Assembly (NCBI GenBank): GCA_949289625.1
Contig: CASEPH010000310.1
Location: 1 to 30,278, forward strand
Length of the DNA stretch: 30,278 nucleotides
Source: an uncultured Clostridia bacterium
Lineage (GTDB): Bacteria > Bacillota_A > Clostridia > Oscillospirales > Oscillospiraceae
Direction of reading: 5' to 3'
A program made the translations under genes and the position numbers. A model generated the notes under the pieces. That model had not been told where the DNA came from and made no database searches. It saw only the letters and a program-made list of their open reading frames with translations. This document shows positions 1-7,419 of this stretch, piece after piece. The stretch's first letter is position 1. Each line of letters starts with the position of its first letter.

Positions 1-55
1 TAGTCCCGCAAAGCACTGCGTATCGTGAAATAATTAGAAAGCAGGTAACCAGCAG

Positions 56-92
56 GGCCCCCTGATGCGGAAAACACCGCATTCAGGGGGCC
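56..92 (-). terminator. GC-rich hairpin downstream of rubrerythrin
   Basis: A 15-bp stem (arms 56-70 and 77-92, one bulged T at 83) encloses a 6-nt A-rich loop. It lies about 90 bp beyond the rubrerythrin stop codon. Neither strand has a run of T after the stem, so it is not a textbook intrinsic terminator; it may end or protect the 3' end of the rubrerythrin message. No gene is supported in 1-181. Confidence 0.5.
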
Positions 93-181
93 TATGGATG
101 GTATATTCTAGGGGTTTATGCTGCGCAGGCTCGGGACTCTCCACGCCACAGCAATCTTATTTTTCTTCGGTTCCTGAATCA

Positions 182-838
182 CTAATTCTCTTTGCGAACC
201 TCGAAATAACTCTGGGGATGATTGCAGACCGGGCAAACCTCCGGTGCCTTGGTACCAACCACCACATGACCGCAATTCCGGCACTCCCAGATGGTCACGC
301 CGCTTTTCTCAAAGACCGTTCTGGTCTCCACATTTTTCAGCAGCGCACGGTAACGCTCCTCGTGCATTTTTTCGATGGCGGCCACGCCCCGGAACTGCTC
401 CGCCAGCTCATGGAAGCCCTCCTCGTCGGCCTCCTTTGCCATGCGGTCATACATATCGGTCCACTCGGCATTCTCCCCTTCGGCAGCATGCAGCAGGTTT
501 TCCGCAGTATCGCCCAGTTCTCCCAAAGCCTTGAACCAAAGCTTGGCATGCTCTTTCTCGTTTTCCGCGGTCTGCAGGAACAGCGCGGCGATCTGTTCAT
601 AGCCGGCCTTCTTTGCCACAGAGGCAAAGTAGGTATATTTATTCCTGGCCTGGGACTCTCCCGCAAAGGCCTCCCACAGATTCTGCTCAGTCTTGGTGCC
701 AGCGTAGGGGTTCTTGGCAGGGGCATCTTCCATTCTCACAAACTTGTCCGCCCCCTGTTTACAGACGGGGCATTTGAAATCCGGGGTCATGGGACCCTCG
801 TGAATATAGCCGCAGACGGTGCATTTCCATTTTTCCAT
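182..838 (-). CDS. rbr: Rubrerythrin with rubredoxin-like domains at both ends
   Basis: 218 aa. Rubrerythrins are non-haem diiron peroxidases that reduce H2O2 in the cytoplasm of anaerobes. Residues 1-35 form a short rubredoxin-like knuckle (C6/C9 and C23/C26). Residues 50-170 are the four-helix ferritin-like domain, with ligand motifs around E61, E94/H97, E139 and E156/H159. Residues 182-218 are the usual C-terminal rubredoxin (C186/C189, C202/C205). The ATG at 838 is chosen because AAGGAGG lies just upstream; the frame stays open further upstream but without a good start. It is divergent from a Crp/Fnr regulator and close to thioredoxin and a CoA-disulfide-reductase-like enzyme, suggesting an oxidative-stress group. 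The extra N-terminal knuckle could give an additional electron-entry site (inference). Confidence 0.95.
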   Translation of the reverse strand: MEKWKCTVCGYIHEGPMTPDFKCPVCKQGADKFVRMEDAPAKNPYAGTKTEQNLWEAFAGESQARNKYTYFASVAKKAGYEQIAALFLQTAENEKEHAKLWFKALGELGDTAENLLHAAEGENAEWTDMYDRMAKEADEEGFHELAEQFRGVAAIEKMHEERYRALLKNVETRTVFEKSGVTIWECRNCGHVVVGTKAPEVCPVCNHPQSYFEVRKEN

Positions 839-982
839 GGTTATTTCCTCCTTATTTTGTAAAATGAAATGGAATGTAACAAATTTTCTACCGCATCCAC
901 CGGGATGACAGGGTAGGTTTGAACGGATTCCAGAAAGGCTCTGGTGTCGGGGCTTTAGGGAAGCATTTCCCCTCCCGGCACA

Positions 983-1126
983 GGCACCAAAGTCCATGCA
1001 TATGCGCACATCAATGATGTTGTCCTCCGGGAGATCCTGCCACTTTGTGCCCGGTGCAATTCCGGCTTCCGAAATTCCCTCGCCCTTTTTGTATGTATCG
1101 CCGGAAATGGCACAAACATATGGTTT
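983..1126 (-). pseudogene. Decayed rubredoxin within the rubrerythrin leader
   Basis: Reading the minus strand in the rubrerythrin frame gives a rubredoxin-like segment: PYVCAISG, then a stretch containing the classic [14 protein letters not shown] block, then VRICMDFGA. In rubredoxins the iron is held by two CxxC pairs. Here the first pair is C-A-I-S and the second V-R-I-C, so two of the four ligands are lost. A TAG lies a few codons upstream, and no ATG, GTG or TTG with a ribosome-binding site occurs between it and the segment. The frame then stays open through about 48 codons of non-conserved sequence into rubrerythrin. It is best explained as a dead rubredoxin gene whose DNA now forms the 5' leader of rbr. 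Confidence 0.6.
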
Positions 1127-1147
1127 TATGGGATTCTTCGCCTTCTT

Positions 1148-1176
1148 TTTATACTATAACAAAAACCGTCGGTCAA
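1148..1176 (-). promoter_or_regulatory. Predicted sigma-A promoter of rubrerythrin
   Basis: On the minus strand TTGACC is followed after 17 bp by TATAAA. The predicted start is near 1141, giving a leader of about 300 nt before rbr. The -10 region overlaps an 11-bp palindrome, TTATA-C-TATAA on the plus strand (1149-1159), and shares TATAGTATAAA with the divergent regulator promoter, so it could also be an operator. Confidence 0.6.
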
Positions 1177-1180
1177 GTCT

Positions 1181-1193
1181 GTGATGAAATCAC
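1181..1193. promoter_or_regulatory. Palindrome GTGAT-N3-ATCAC, candidate Crp/Fnr-type operator
   Basis: The site is a perfect 5-bp inverted repeat with a 3-bp centre, 4 bp upstream of the rbr -35 hexamer and centred about 46 bp before the predicted start. Read on the minus strand it is GTGATTTCATCACA, differing at one base from the site before trxA (4123-4135). The position suits an activator of the Crp/Fnr class. It also lies upstream of the divergent regulator gene and could mediate autoregulation. Binding by that regulator is inference. Confidence 0.55.
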
Positions 1194-1237
1194 CAACATA
1201 CCCCGGTCATATACCGATTCACAAAGAGGATCCCGTC

Positions 1238-1266
1238 TTGACGCACGCTGACGAATGGGATATAGT
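1238..1266 (+). promoter_or_regulatory. Sigma-A promoter of the Crp/Fnr-family gene
   Basis: TTGACG and TATAGT are separated by exactly 17 bp. The predicted start is near 1273, which rules out translation starting at the in-frame ATG at 1255 and supports the ATG at 1327. Confidence 0.75.
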
Positions 1267-1326
1267 ATAAATACGTTTGCCATAGGCCAAACAGCAGCCG
1301 ATTCCACACCGTGGGGAGGATACGCA

Positions 1327-1986
1327 ATGGACTTTCAAGATTGTTTTCCGGTCTGGACGCAGCTAACTCCGGACCAGCAAAACCGCATACGGAACACCTT
1401 GATCACTCGGAAAATACAGAAAGGGACTGTAGTTCACAATGGACGCATGGACTGTCTGGGTCTTCTGCTGGTCCGTTCCGGCCAGCTCCGGGCCTACATT
1501 CTGTCGGACGAAGGGCGGGAAATTACCCTGTACCGCCTGTTTGACAGAGATATCTGTCTGTTTTCGGCCTCATGCATGATGCGTTCTCTCCAATTTGATG
1601 TGATCATCTCCGCAGAAAAGGACACGGATCTATGGATCATCCCCACCGAAGTATACCGAACCATCATGGAGGAATCCGCACCGGTGGCAAACTACACCAA
1701 TGAACTCATTGCCACTCGATTTTCTGAGGTCATGTGGCGTGTGGAACAGGTTTTGTGGAAGAGCATGGACAAGCGGGTGGCAGCTTTTCTGACGGAAGAA
1801 GCTGCCATTGAAGGGACCAACACTCTGAAAATCACCCACGAGACCATCGCAAACCATCTGGGCTCTCACCGGGAAGTCATTACCAGAATGCTTCGCTACT
1901 TCCAGAGCGAAGGGCTGGTTCGTCTGTCCAGGGGTACCGTGGAAATCTTGGATGCGGATCAGCTGGAACAGCTTCAAAATGCTTAG
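1327..1986 (+). CDS. Crp/Fnr-family transcriptional regulator
   Basis: 219 aa. The N-terminal part (about 15-115) is a cyclic-nucleotide-binding-like beta-barrel with the RLFDRDICLFSASCM segment; a long dimerisation helix spans about 120-155. The C-terminal winged helix-turn-helix (about 165-205, core ITHETIANHLGSHREVITRML) is typical of Crp/Fnr proteins. Cysteines are at 6, 43, 77 and 83, but there is no Fnr-type N-terminal cluster for an Fe-S centre. The start is chosen by GGGGAGGA upstream and by the promoter position. Divergence from rubrerythrin, and an almost identical palindrome before both rbr and trxA, suggest control of the local redox genes. The signal sensed is unknown. Confidence 0.92.
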   Translation: MDFQDCFPVWTQLTPDQQNRIRNTLITRKIQKGTVVHNGRMDCLGLLLVRSGQLRAYILSDEGREITLYRLFDRDICLFSASCMMRSLQFDVIISAEKDTDLWIIPTEVYRTIMEESAPVANYTNELIATRFSEVMWRVEQVLWKSMDKRVAAFLTEEAAIEGTNTLKITHETIANHLGSHREVITRMLRYFQSEGLVRLSRGTVEILDADQLEQLQNA

Positions 1987-1992
1987 CAGAAA

Positions 1993-2031
1993 ACGTGTTG
2001 CAAACACAGTGTTTTGCAACACGTCTTTTTT
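1993..2031 (+). terminator. Intrinsic terminator after the Crp/Fnr gene
   Basis: A perfect 12-bp stem (1993-2004 with 2013-2024) and an 8-nt loop are followed by a T6 run. It abuts the stop codon of the convergent gene ending at 2030, and a short A run on the other side may let it act in both directions. Confidence 0.9.
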
Positions 2032-3724
2032 ATTGCCGATTCATCCCGCAGGCAGCAGCAGCTTCCTGCAGGCAGCGATCATGGAACACCGCATCGTAGA
2101 ACCGGTAACCTCCAGAGAAATTATAGCAATCGTAGCCATTGCCGGTCAAAATCCGGCAGCCAATATAGCTGCGCAGTCCGCTCTGGCAGATCAGATAGAC
2201 CGGCTTATCCCGGGGAATCTCTTCCATCCGCTGCCGCAGCTGATCCAGCGGTATATTGCAGAATCCTTCAATATGTCCCTGCCGGTATTCCGCTTCTGTT
2301 CGGGTATCCACCAGCGTTACGCTGCCATCCCGGGGCAGCTTCTCCACATCCGCCAAATGGAATTGCCTGAGGCGCCCGTTTGCCAGATTGTCGATGATAA
2401 ATCCCGCCATGTTTACCGGGTCCTTAGCAGAAGCATAGGGCGGGGCATAGGCAAGATCCAGCTCCTTCAGTTCTCTGGCGTCCATCCCTCCACGGATGGC
2501 GGTAGCCAGCACGTCAATGCGTTTATCCACCCCGTCGTAGCCCACGATCTGGGCTCCCAGCAGCCGATAGGTCTCCTTCTCGAAGACCACCTTCATGGTC
2601 ATCAGCTTGCCTCCGGGATAGTATTCGGCATGACTCATAGGCGAGAGGACAACGGTGTCCACCTCCAGTCCCGCTTTTTTTGCATTGGTCTCATTGACGC
2701 CGGTGGTAGCCGCCGTCATGTCAAACACCTTGAGCACCGAGCTGCCCTGACTGCCACGATAGTGACTGTCACCCCCGCAAATATTGTCTGCCGCAATACG
2801 GCCCTGCTTATTGGCTGGCCCGGCCAAGGACAACAGAGTATTCTGACCGGTGACATAGTGCTTGACCTGCACCGCGTCTCCCACGGCGTAAATATCCGGG
2901 CAAGAGGTTTCCATCCTGTCATTGACAACAATACTGTCCTTCAGTCCTAGTTCCAGTCCTGCGGCTTTGGCCAACGCAGTATCCGGCGTCACACCGATGG
3001 CCAGTACGACCATGTCGGCATGCAGTGGCGTCTCATCCTTCAGCAGCACATCCACGCCACCATCTTGTTCCGCAAATCCCTCCACTGTATGTCCCAGGGC
3101 CAATTTGACGTCATGCTTGCGCATCTGATTATGGATCAGCGCAGCCATATCCGGATCAAAGGGATTCATCAACTGCTTGGGCCGCTGGACGATGGTGACC
3201 TCCATCCCCAGCTCCCGCAGGTTCTCCGCCAGTTCCAGGCCGATAAATCCGCCGCCGGCCAGCACCACAGAGGTAGGATGCTTTTCGTCAATATAAGCCT
3301 TCATGCGAAGGGTGTCCTCCACAGTCCGCAGGGTAAACAGCTGCTCCAGCCCCACGCCGGGCAGACGTGGCTGGGTGGGTTTTGCACCGGGAGAAAGCAG
3401 CAATTTATCATAGCTTTCCTCAAAGAGCTCCCCCGTCTTTAGGTTCTTGACAGAAACCGTCTTTTTATCCGGATGGATGGCGGTGACCTCATGGTGGACT
3501 TTCATCTGCACCCGAAACCGCGAAAAGAAGCTCTCCGGGGTCTGAAGCGTCAGAGCCCCGGGATCTTCAATCACACCGCCGATATAGTACGGCAGCCCAC
3601 AGTTGGCGTAGGAGACATAGCCGGATCGTTCCAACACCACGATCTCCGCCTGTTCATCCAGCCTGCGGATTCTGGCAGCAGCCGTGGCGCCACCTGCCAC
3701 ACCGCCTACGATCACTACCTTCAA
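2030..3724 (-). CDS. FAD-dependent CoA-disulfide reductase-type enzyme with C-terminal rhodanese domain
   Basis: 564 aa. The N-terminal FAD-binding fold has VGGVAGGATAA at 6-16, and the redox cysteine is C42 in YANCGLPY, as in single-cysteine CoA-disulfide reductases and related NADH oxidases and persulfide reductases. An NAD(P)H-binding fold lies around 150-180. The final 100 residues or so form a rhodanese domain with C513 in the loop CQSGLRS. The length matches the CoADR-RHD fusion family, which reduces CoA disulfide, CoA-persulfide or polysulfide with NAD(P)H; the physiological substrate is not decided by sequence. The start codon is TTG with AAAGGTGG upstream. It lies 35 bp behind trxA and is probably co-transcribed with it. 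Confidence 0.9.
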   Translation of the reverse strand: MKVVIVGGVAGGATAAARIRRLDEQAEIVVLERSGYVSYANCGLPYYIGGVIEDPGALTLQTPESFFSRFRVQMKVHHEVTAIHPDKKTVSVKNLKTGELFEESYDKLLLSPGAKPTQPRLPGVGLEQLFTLRTVEDTLRMKAYIDEKHPTSVVLAGGGFIGLELAENLRELGMEVTIVQRPKQLMNPFDPDMAALIHNQMRKHDVKLALGHTVEGFAEQDGGVDVLLKDETPLHADMVVLAIGVTPDTALAKAAGLELGLKDSIVVNDRMETSCPDIYAVGDAVQVKHYVTGQNTLLSLAGPANKQGRIAADNICGGDSHYRGSQGSSVLKVFDMTAATTGVNETNAKKAGLEVDTVVLSPMSHAEYYPGGKLMTMKVVFEKETYRLLGAQIVGYDGVDKRIDVLATAIRGGMDARELKELDLAYAPPYASAKDPVNMAGFIIDNLANGRLRQFHLADVEKLPRDGSVTLVDTRTEAEYRQGHIEGFCNIPLDQLRQRMEEIPRDKPVYLICQSGLRSYIGCRILTGNGYDCYNFSGGYRFYDAVFHDRCLQEAAAACGMNRQ

Positions 3725-3759
3725 TTATCGCCCCACCTTTCCGGCCTGTGCGCAGTAAC

Positions 3760-4065
3760 TCAGAGCATAGAAAGGATCTGCGCCTTGGGCCGGGCACCCA
3801 TAGCCTGATTGGCGATCTTTCCATTCTTGAACACCATGAGGGTCGGGATGCTCATGATCCCAAACTGGCTGGCCAGTTCCGGCTGCTCATCCACATTGAC
3901 CTTGCCCACCTTGATGTCCTGCCGTTCCTCCGCGATCTCATCCACAATAGGGCTAACCATGCGGCAGGGGCCGCACCAGGATGCCCAGAAATCCACCAGT
4001 ACGGGCTTGCTGGAGTTCAAAACTTCTTCCTGAAAATTGGACTTAGTAAGGGTAATGACTGACAT
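3760..4065 (-). CDS. trxA: Thioredoxin
   Basis: 101 aa, slightly shorter than the usual 104-108. The active site WCGPC (C31, C34) and cis-proline P74 in the SIPT turn are intact, as is the buried D25. It is a cytoplasmic disulfide reductant, normally recharged by thioredoxin reductase, which is not in the window. AAGGAGGACACGAAT precedes the ATG. The next gene downstream is the rhodanese-fused flavoenzyme, which suggests shared handling of thiols, persulfides or oxidative damage. A GTGAT-N3-ATCAC palindrome lies at the promoter. Confidence 0.97.
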   Translation of the reverse strand: MSVITLTKSNFQEEVLNSSKPVLVDFWASWCGPCRMVSPIVDEIAEERQDIKVGKVNVDEQPELASQFGIMSIPTLMVFKNGKIANQAMGARPKAQILSML

Positions 4066-4094
4066 ATTCGTGTCCTCCTTGTTTCTTTTTCTTT

Positions 4095-4103
4095 ATTATA
4101 TCA
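4095..4103 (-). promoter_or_regulatory. Extended -10 promoter of trxA
   Basis: On the minus strand TGA-TATAAT forms a perfect -10 with TGn extension; the -35 region is poor, as expected for an activator-dependent promoter. The predicted start is near 4088. Confidence 0.6.
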
Positions 4104-4122
4104 TGGATTCTGCCCTGCTTCC

Positions 4123-4135
4123 GTGATTTTATCAC
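4123..4135. promoter_or_regulatory. Palindrome GTGAT-N3-ATCAC upstream of trxA
   Basis: GTGATTTTATCAC is centred about 41 bp upstream of the predicted trxA start, the place of a class II Crp/Fnr activator site overlapping the -35. Thirteen of 14 bases match the site before rubrerythrin. The remaining sequence between 4136 and 4313 shows no gene or clear signal. Confidence 0.55.
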
Positions 4136-4313
4136 AAAAGGCGGGCTCCATCATTCCTGCATGGTTTGGCCAAAAGCCAAGCATTCTAGCAGCTATTTTA
4201 TTATACCACATTTGTCTTTTGCATGCAGTGATCACATCACATTTCCAAAGGCATCCATGAGGCTTTCTGCATCCTCTGCGCCACACTTCCATAAGTCTGC
4301 TGTCTTTTGCAGG

Positions 4314-4353
4314 AGGCCCCGCTGCAAAACAGATGCATTTTGCAGCGGGGCCT
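4314..4353 (-). terminator. Perfect 16-bp hairpin downstream of hydG
   Basis: The arms at 4314-4329 and 4338-4353 pair perfectly with an 8-nt loop, 34 bp after the hydG stop. No T run follows on the minus strand. It probably marks the 3' end of the hydrogenase-maturation transcript, although termination without a U tract is not certain. Confidence 0.55.
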
Positions 4354-4386
4354 CTACCATATGGATTGACAACAAATGTACTTACC

Positions 4387-5805
4387 TTAGAATCGGAAAT
4401 CCCGTTCTCCCTGTTCGATTTTTTTCAGCCGTTCCACCACGATGCTCTTGACTTTTTCACTGGGAATATGCTCCATCTCCTGCTGAATCAGGGCCTCACC
4501 CACGGCTTTGGTTGCCGGGGAGGCATAATCCTCAAGATACTCCTTCAGGGTCATAATGGCGTTGGGCTGGCAGCAGTTCTGGATCTGGCCCGCTTTGCAC
4601 AGGCTCATAAACCGGTCTCCGGTGCGTCCTTCCCGATAGCAGGCCGTACAGAAGGAGGGCAGATATCCCATCTCCATGAGCCACTTGAGGACCTCATCCA
4701 GGCTCCGGCGGTCCGATACATCGAACTGGGCCGAGTTTTCCTCCTCCGGTTCCTCCTCCACATAGCCGCCTACGCTGGTACGGGAGCCGCCGGAGATCTG
4801 GGAAATGCCCAGATGCAGCGCCTTGGCCCGCATCTTCGGGCTTTCCCGGGTGGAGATAATCATGCCGGTATAGGGCACTGCAATGCGGATGCAGGCAATG
4901 ATCTTGGCAAAGGTGTCATCCGGAACACCATTGTCAAAAGCACTGGGATCAATGTCATCAGCAGGACAGATCCGGGGCACGGAAATGGTATGGGGTCCCA
5001 CACCAAACACCGCCTCCAGGTGTTCTGCGTGCATCAACAAACCGGCAAACTCATACCGATACATCTCAAGCCCAAACAGGACGCCCAGGCCCACATCGTC
5101 AATGCCACCCTGCATGGCCCGGTCATGGGCCTCCGTATGATAGGCATAGTCACTTTTGGGACCCGTGGGATGGAGCTTTTCATAGCTCTCCTTGTGATAG
5201 GTCTCCTGGAAGAGAATATAGGTGCCGATGCCGGCTTCCTTCAGCTTCCGGTAGTTCTCCACCGTAGTGGCCGCAATATTCACATTGACCCGGCGGATGG
5301 CGCCATTCTTGTGCTTGATGGAATAGATGGTCTTGATGGATTCCAGCACATATTCAATGGGATTGTTCACCGGGTCCTCACCGGTTTCCAGCGCAAGCCG
5401 CTTGTGGCCCATATCCTGCAGGGCAATGACTTCCTTGCGGATCTCCTCCTGAGTGAGTTTTTTCCGGGCGATGTGCTTATTCTTGGCATGGTATGGACAG
5501 TAGACACAGCCGTTGATGCAGTAGTTGGACAGATACAGGGGGGCAAACAGCACAATGCGGTTGCCATAAAAATCCTTTTTGATCTGCTCTGCCAAGGCAT
5601 ACATCTCCTGGTTCTTCTCCGGAATCTCACAGGCCAGCAGCACAGAGGCGTCCCGATGGCTCAGGCCCTTCCGCTGCCGGGCTTTTTCCAGGATCGCGTC
5701 GATCACTTCCACATTGTTCTTGTTTTCATCGGCATACCGGAGGGATTCCAAAATCTCCTGGTGGTCGATGAATTCTTCTGCTTTCATGGATTTGGGATTG
5801 TACAT
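4387..5805 (-). CDS. hydG: [FeFe]-hydrogenase H-cluster radical SAM maturase HydG
   Basis: 472 aa, full length. HydG cleaves tyrosine with S-adenosylmethionine to make the CO and cyanide ligands of the H-cluster iron subsite. The radical SAM motif CINGCVYC gives C96, C100 and C103. The C-terminal auxiliary-cluster motif CX2CX22C is present as C386, C389 and C412, which separates HydG from its relative ThiH. The ATG follows AGAAAGGAAG. It lies 66 bp downstream of hydE, with the TM1266-like gene before that. HydF and the hydrogenase itself are not in the window. Confidence 0.96.
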   Translation of the reverse strand: MYNPKSMKAEEFIDHQEILESLRYADENKNNVEVIDAILEKARQRKGLSHRDASVLLACEIPEKNQEMYALAEQIKKDFYGNRIVLFAPLYLSNYCINGCVYCPYHAKNKHIARKKLTQEEIRKEVIALQDMGHKRLALETGEDPVNNPIEYVLESIKTIYSIKHKNGAIRRVNVNIAATTVENYRKLKEAGIGTYILFQETYHKESYEKLHPTGPKSDYAYHTEAHDRAMQGGIDDVGLGVLFGLEMYRYEFAGLLMHAEHLEAVFGVGPHTISVPRICPADDIDPSAFDNGVPDDTFAKIIACIRIAVPYTGMIISTRESPKMRAKALHLGISQISGGSRTSVGGYVEEEPEEENSAQFDVSDRRSLDEVLKWLMEMGYLPSFCTACYREGRTGDRFMSLCKAGQIQNCCQPNAIMTLKEYLEDYASPATKAVGEALIQQEMEHIPSEKVKSIVVERLKKIEQGERDFRF

Positions 5806-5871
5806 ATCATATCTTCCTTTCTTTGGGGTCAGTATTTCTTCTCCCGCAGTAGTTTACATAATCTTTCAACA

Positions 5872-6918
5872 TCAAGATGTGCCACCGGAATAATCGCCCC
5901 GGTCCACCACAACCCGATAACCAATGGCCGCCATTCTGGCTGCCAGGCCGTCTTTTCCCTCGGCGCCCTCATCGCCGGTGCAGATCTTGTGATCGTAGAG
6001 GGCATATTTCTCCCGCACTGTGGCTGGGGACAGATTGGGCATACAGACATTGGCTCCCGCCAAAATCCCCAGCTCTCGCCCCTGGGGATGGATTGTGCCC
6101 AGAGCCGTAGTGGCTGGCAGCAGCACCTGGGGCAGGAGCAGCCGAATGATGCTGAGCAAATACAGCGTCAGCTCCAGTGTCCCGGCCGTTTGATCGGCAA
6201 AGGGCGTATCCTGGGCAGGAATAAAGGGGCCAATCCCCACCATCTGGGGCTGGAAGGACTGAATAAACCAGAGATCCTCCGCCAGTGTCTCCGGTGTTTG
6301 GAAGGGAGATCCCACCATCATTCCACAGCCTACCTGATACCCCAGTTCCTTCAGGTCCCGCAGGCATCGCATTCTGTTCTCCCAGGACATCTCCGGTGGA
6401 TGAAGCTGCTCATAATGGTGTTTGTCCGCCGTCTCATGCCGCAGAAGATATCGGTCCGCTCCAGCCTCTCGCCAGCGGCGATAGACTTCCCGGGGATATT
6501 CTCCAACGGAAAGGGTCACGGCACAGTCTGGATGCCGCACCTTGATGGCTCTTACCAGCGATTCCACCCGCTCCGGGGTAAAATACCCATCCTCGCCCCC
6601 CTGGAGCACAAAGGTCCGAAACCCCATCTCGTACCCGGCATCACAGCAGGAGAGGATTTCCTCCTCCGTCAGACGATAGCGCTGAGCCTTTGGGTTCCCC
6701 CGACGGATGCCGCAGTACAGGCAATTATTTTTGCAGTGGTTGGTGAATTCGATCAGTCCCCGGACATAGACGGAATTTCCATATTGCCGCTGCCGTACCT
6801 CCACCGCTTTTTTCGCCAGGTGTTCTGCCAGTTCCGGGGTGCGATTGCAAATCAGCTGGGAAAAATCCTCCCGGGAAAGCCGCTGCCCTGCCAGAAGCTT
6901 CTCAGCAGCCGTCAGCAT
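5872..6918 (-). CDS. hydE: [FeFe]-hydrogenase H-cluster radical SAM maturase HydE
   Basis: 348 aa. HydE is a radical SAM enzyme acting with HydG and HydF to build the H-cluster. The cluster motif HCKNNCLYCG supplies C62, C66 and C69; the segment GLIEFTNHCKNNCLYCGIR is strongly HydE-like, and QGGEDGYF and GCGMMVGSPFQTPE match family blocks. AGAAGGATC precedes the ATG. Its start overlaps the end of the upstream TM1266-like gene by 17 bp, so the two are translationally coupled. Confidence 0.95.
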   Translation of the reverse strand: MLTAAEKLLAGQRLSREDFSQLICNRTPELAEHLAKKAVEVRQRQYGNSVYVRGLIEFTNHCKNNCLYCGIRRGNPKAQRYRLTEEEILSCCDAGYEMGFRTFVLQGGEDGYFTPERVESLVRAIKVRHPDCAVTLSVGEYPREVYRRWREAGADRYLLRHETADKHHYEQLHPPEMSWENRMRCLRDLKELGYQVGCGMMVGSPFQTPETLAEDLWFIQSFQPQMVGIGPFIPAQDTPFADQTAGTLELTLYLLSIIRLLLPQVLLPATTALGTIHPQGRELGILAGANVCMPNLSPATVREKYALYDHKICTGDEGAEGKDGLAARMAAIGYRVVVDRGDYSGGTS

Positions 6919-7174
6919 GATCCTTCTCCGGCATCTTGGAATAGACCGCCTTGGCCGTCACCCCCGGCAGCATTCCCACCTTTCCGGACAGGCTGGACAC
7001 CACATCTGTGGGCGCATCCAGCACCACAGATATGATATTGATCCCCCGTTGGTGATAGGGAATCCCCATACGACCGATGATATAGCTGCCATACTGATGT
7101 AGAATGGCGTTGAGCTTTTCCACAGACTCCGGATTCTCCACCACAATACCCAATTGAGCGACTCTTCTTTCCAA
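6902..7174 (-). CDS. TM1266-family small protein (iron-only hydrogenase system regulator type)
   Basis: 90 aa, starting at a TTG preceded by AAAGGAGG with 7-nt spacing. The protein is a single ACT/NikR-C-like ferredoxin fold: VAQLGIVVEN, then a Y-x-x-I-I-x-G-R-M-G-I-P segment, then INIISVVLDAPTDVVSSLSGK. Such proteins are typically encoded with hydrogenase maturases and are annotated as putative regulators; they lack a DNA-binding domain, so how they act is unclear. The C-terminal codons overlap hydE. A terminator and a long leader precede it. Confidence 0.85.
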   Translation of the reverse strand: MERRVAQLGIVVENPESVEKLNAILHQYGSYIIGRMGIPYHQRGINIISVVLDAPTDVVSSLSGKVGMLPGVTAKAVYSKMPEKDHADGC

Positions 7175-7195
7175 TGTAATACCTCCTTTTGACAC

Positions 7196-7224
7196 AAAAA
7201 GCGCCATTCCAGATGGAATGGCGC
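7196..7224 (-). terminator. Intrinsic terminator in the leader of the hydrogenase-maturation operon
   Basis: A perfect 10-bp GC-rich stem (7201-7210 with 7215-7224) and a 4-nt loop are followed by T5 on the minus strand, only 21 nt upstream of the TTG start and immediately before its ribosome-binding site. Its position in a promoter-driven leader, not after a gene, suggests premature termination control. Confidence 0.75.
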
Positions 7225-7336
7225 AAAAATCCCTTATGAGGCTTCCAACGCTGCCCTTCCATCGCAAATCGAGTTTTTGATGTCAGAATCGCTTAAACTA
7301 TTCTCCCTTACCGAAAGGATGACCTCGCGGTGCGGT
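7225..7336 (-). promoter_or_regulatory. Structured leader RNA, candidate riboswitch or attenuator
   Basis: Between the predicted start (about 7336) and the terminator lies about 110 nt with nested pairing potential: GUCA with UGAC enclosing CCUU/AAGG and GAAU/AUUC hairpins. GGAAGGGC (plus coordinates 7253-7260) can pair with GCCAUUCC in the 5' arm of the terminator (7215-7222) with one mismatch, a possible antiterminator. The same GGAAGG can instead pair with CCUUUC (7313-7318). I recognise no known riboswitch consensus. Pairings were found by eye. Confidence 0.45.
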
Positions 7337-7342
7337 GGCAAT

Positions 7343-7371
7343 ATCATAACACAGGACTGCTGGAAAAGCAA
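7343..7371 (-). promoter_or_regulatory. Sigma-A promoter of the hydrogenase-maturation operon
   Basis: On the minus strand TTGCTT, a 17-bp spacer and TATGAT with a TGT extension. It lies between the end of the CNNM gene and the leader. Confidence 0.65.
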
Positions 7372-7419
7372 GCCTCCATTTCCTTGTTTTTTCCGCAGGC
7401 CTGTACCAGTATATTTGAT

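Noticed and set aside
1..55. End of a plus-strand gene running in from the left edge
   Set aside because: All frames meet stops within about 65 bases and nothing recognisable is encoded; too little sequence to support a feature.
182..1009. A longer rubrerythrin starting at the GTG at 1009
   Set aside because: The extra 57 residues are not conserved-looking and no ribosome-binding site precedes the GTG, whereas AAGGAGG precedes the ATG at 838.
1952..2950. A 332-codon plus-strand frame downstream of the Crp/Fnr gene
   Set aside because: It crosses the intrinsic terminator and lies antisense to the rhodanese-fused flavoenzyme.
4333..7035. A 900-codon open frame on the plus strand opposite hydG and hydE
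   Set aside because: It is antisense to two proteins with intact catalytic motifs, has no ribosome-binding site and encodes no recognisable protein; the long frame follows from GC-biased codon use on the other strand.
7310..7345. T-box-like ACCGCGAGG segment in the hydrogenase leader
   Set aside because: The full T-box sequence (GGGTGGNACCGCG) and specifier stem are missing, it lies at the 5' end and not next to the terminator, and the downstream genes are not amino-acid-related.
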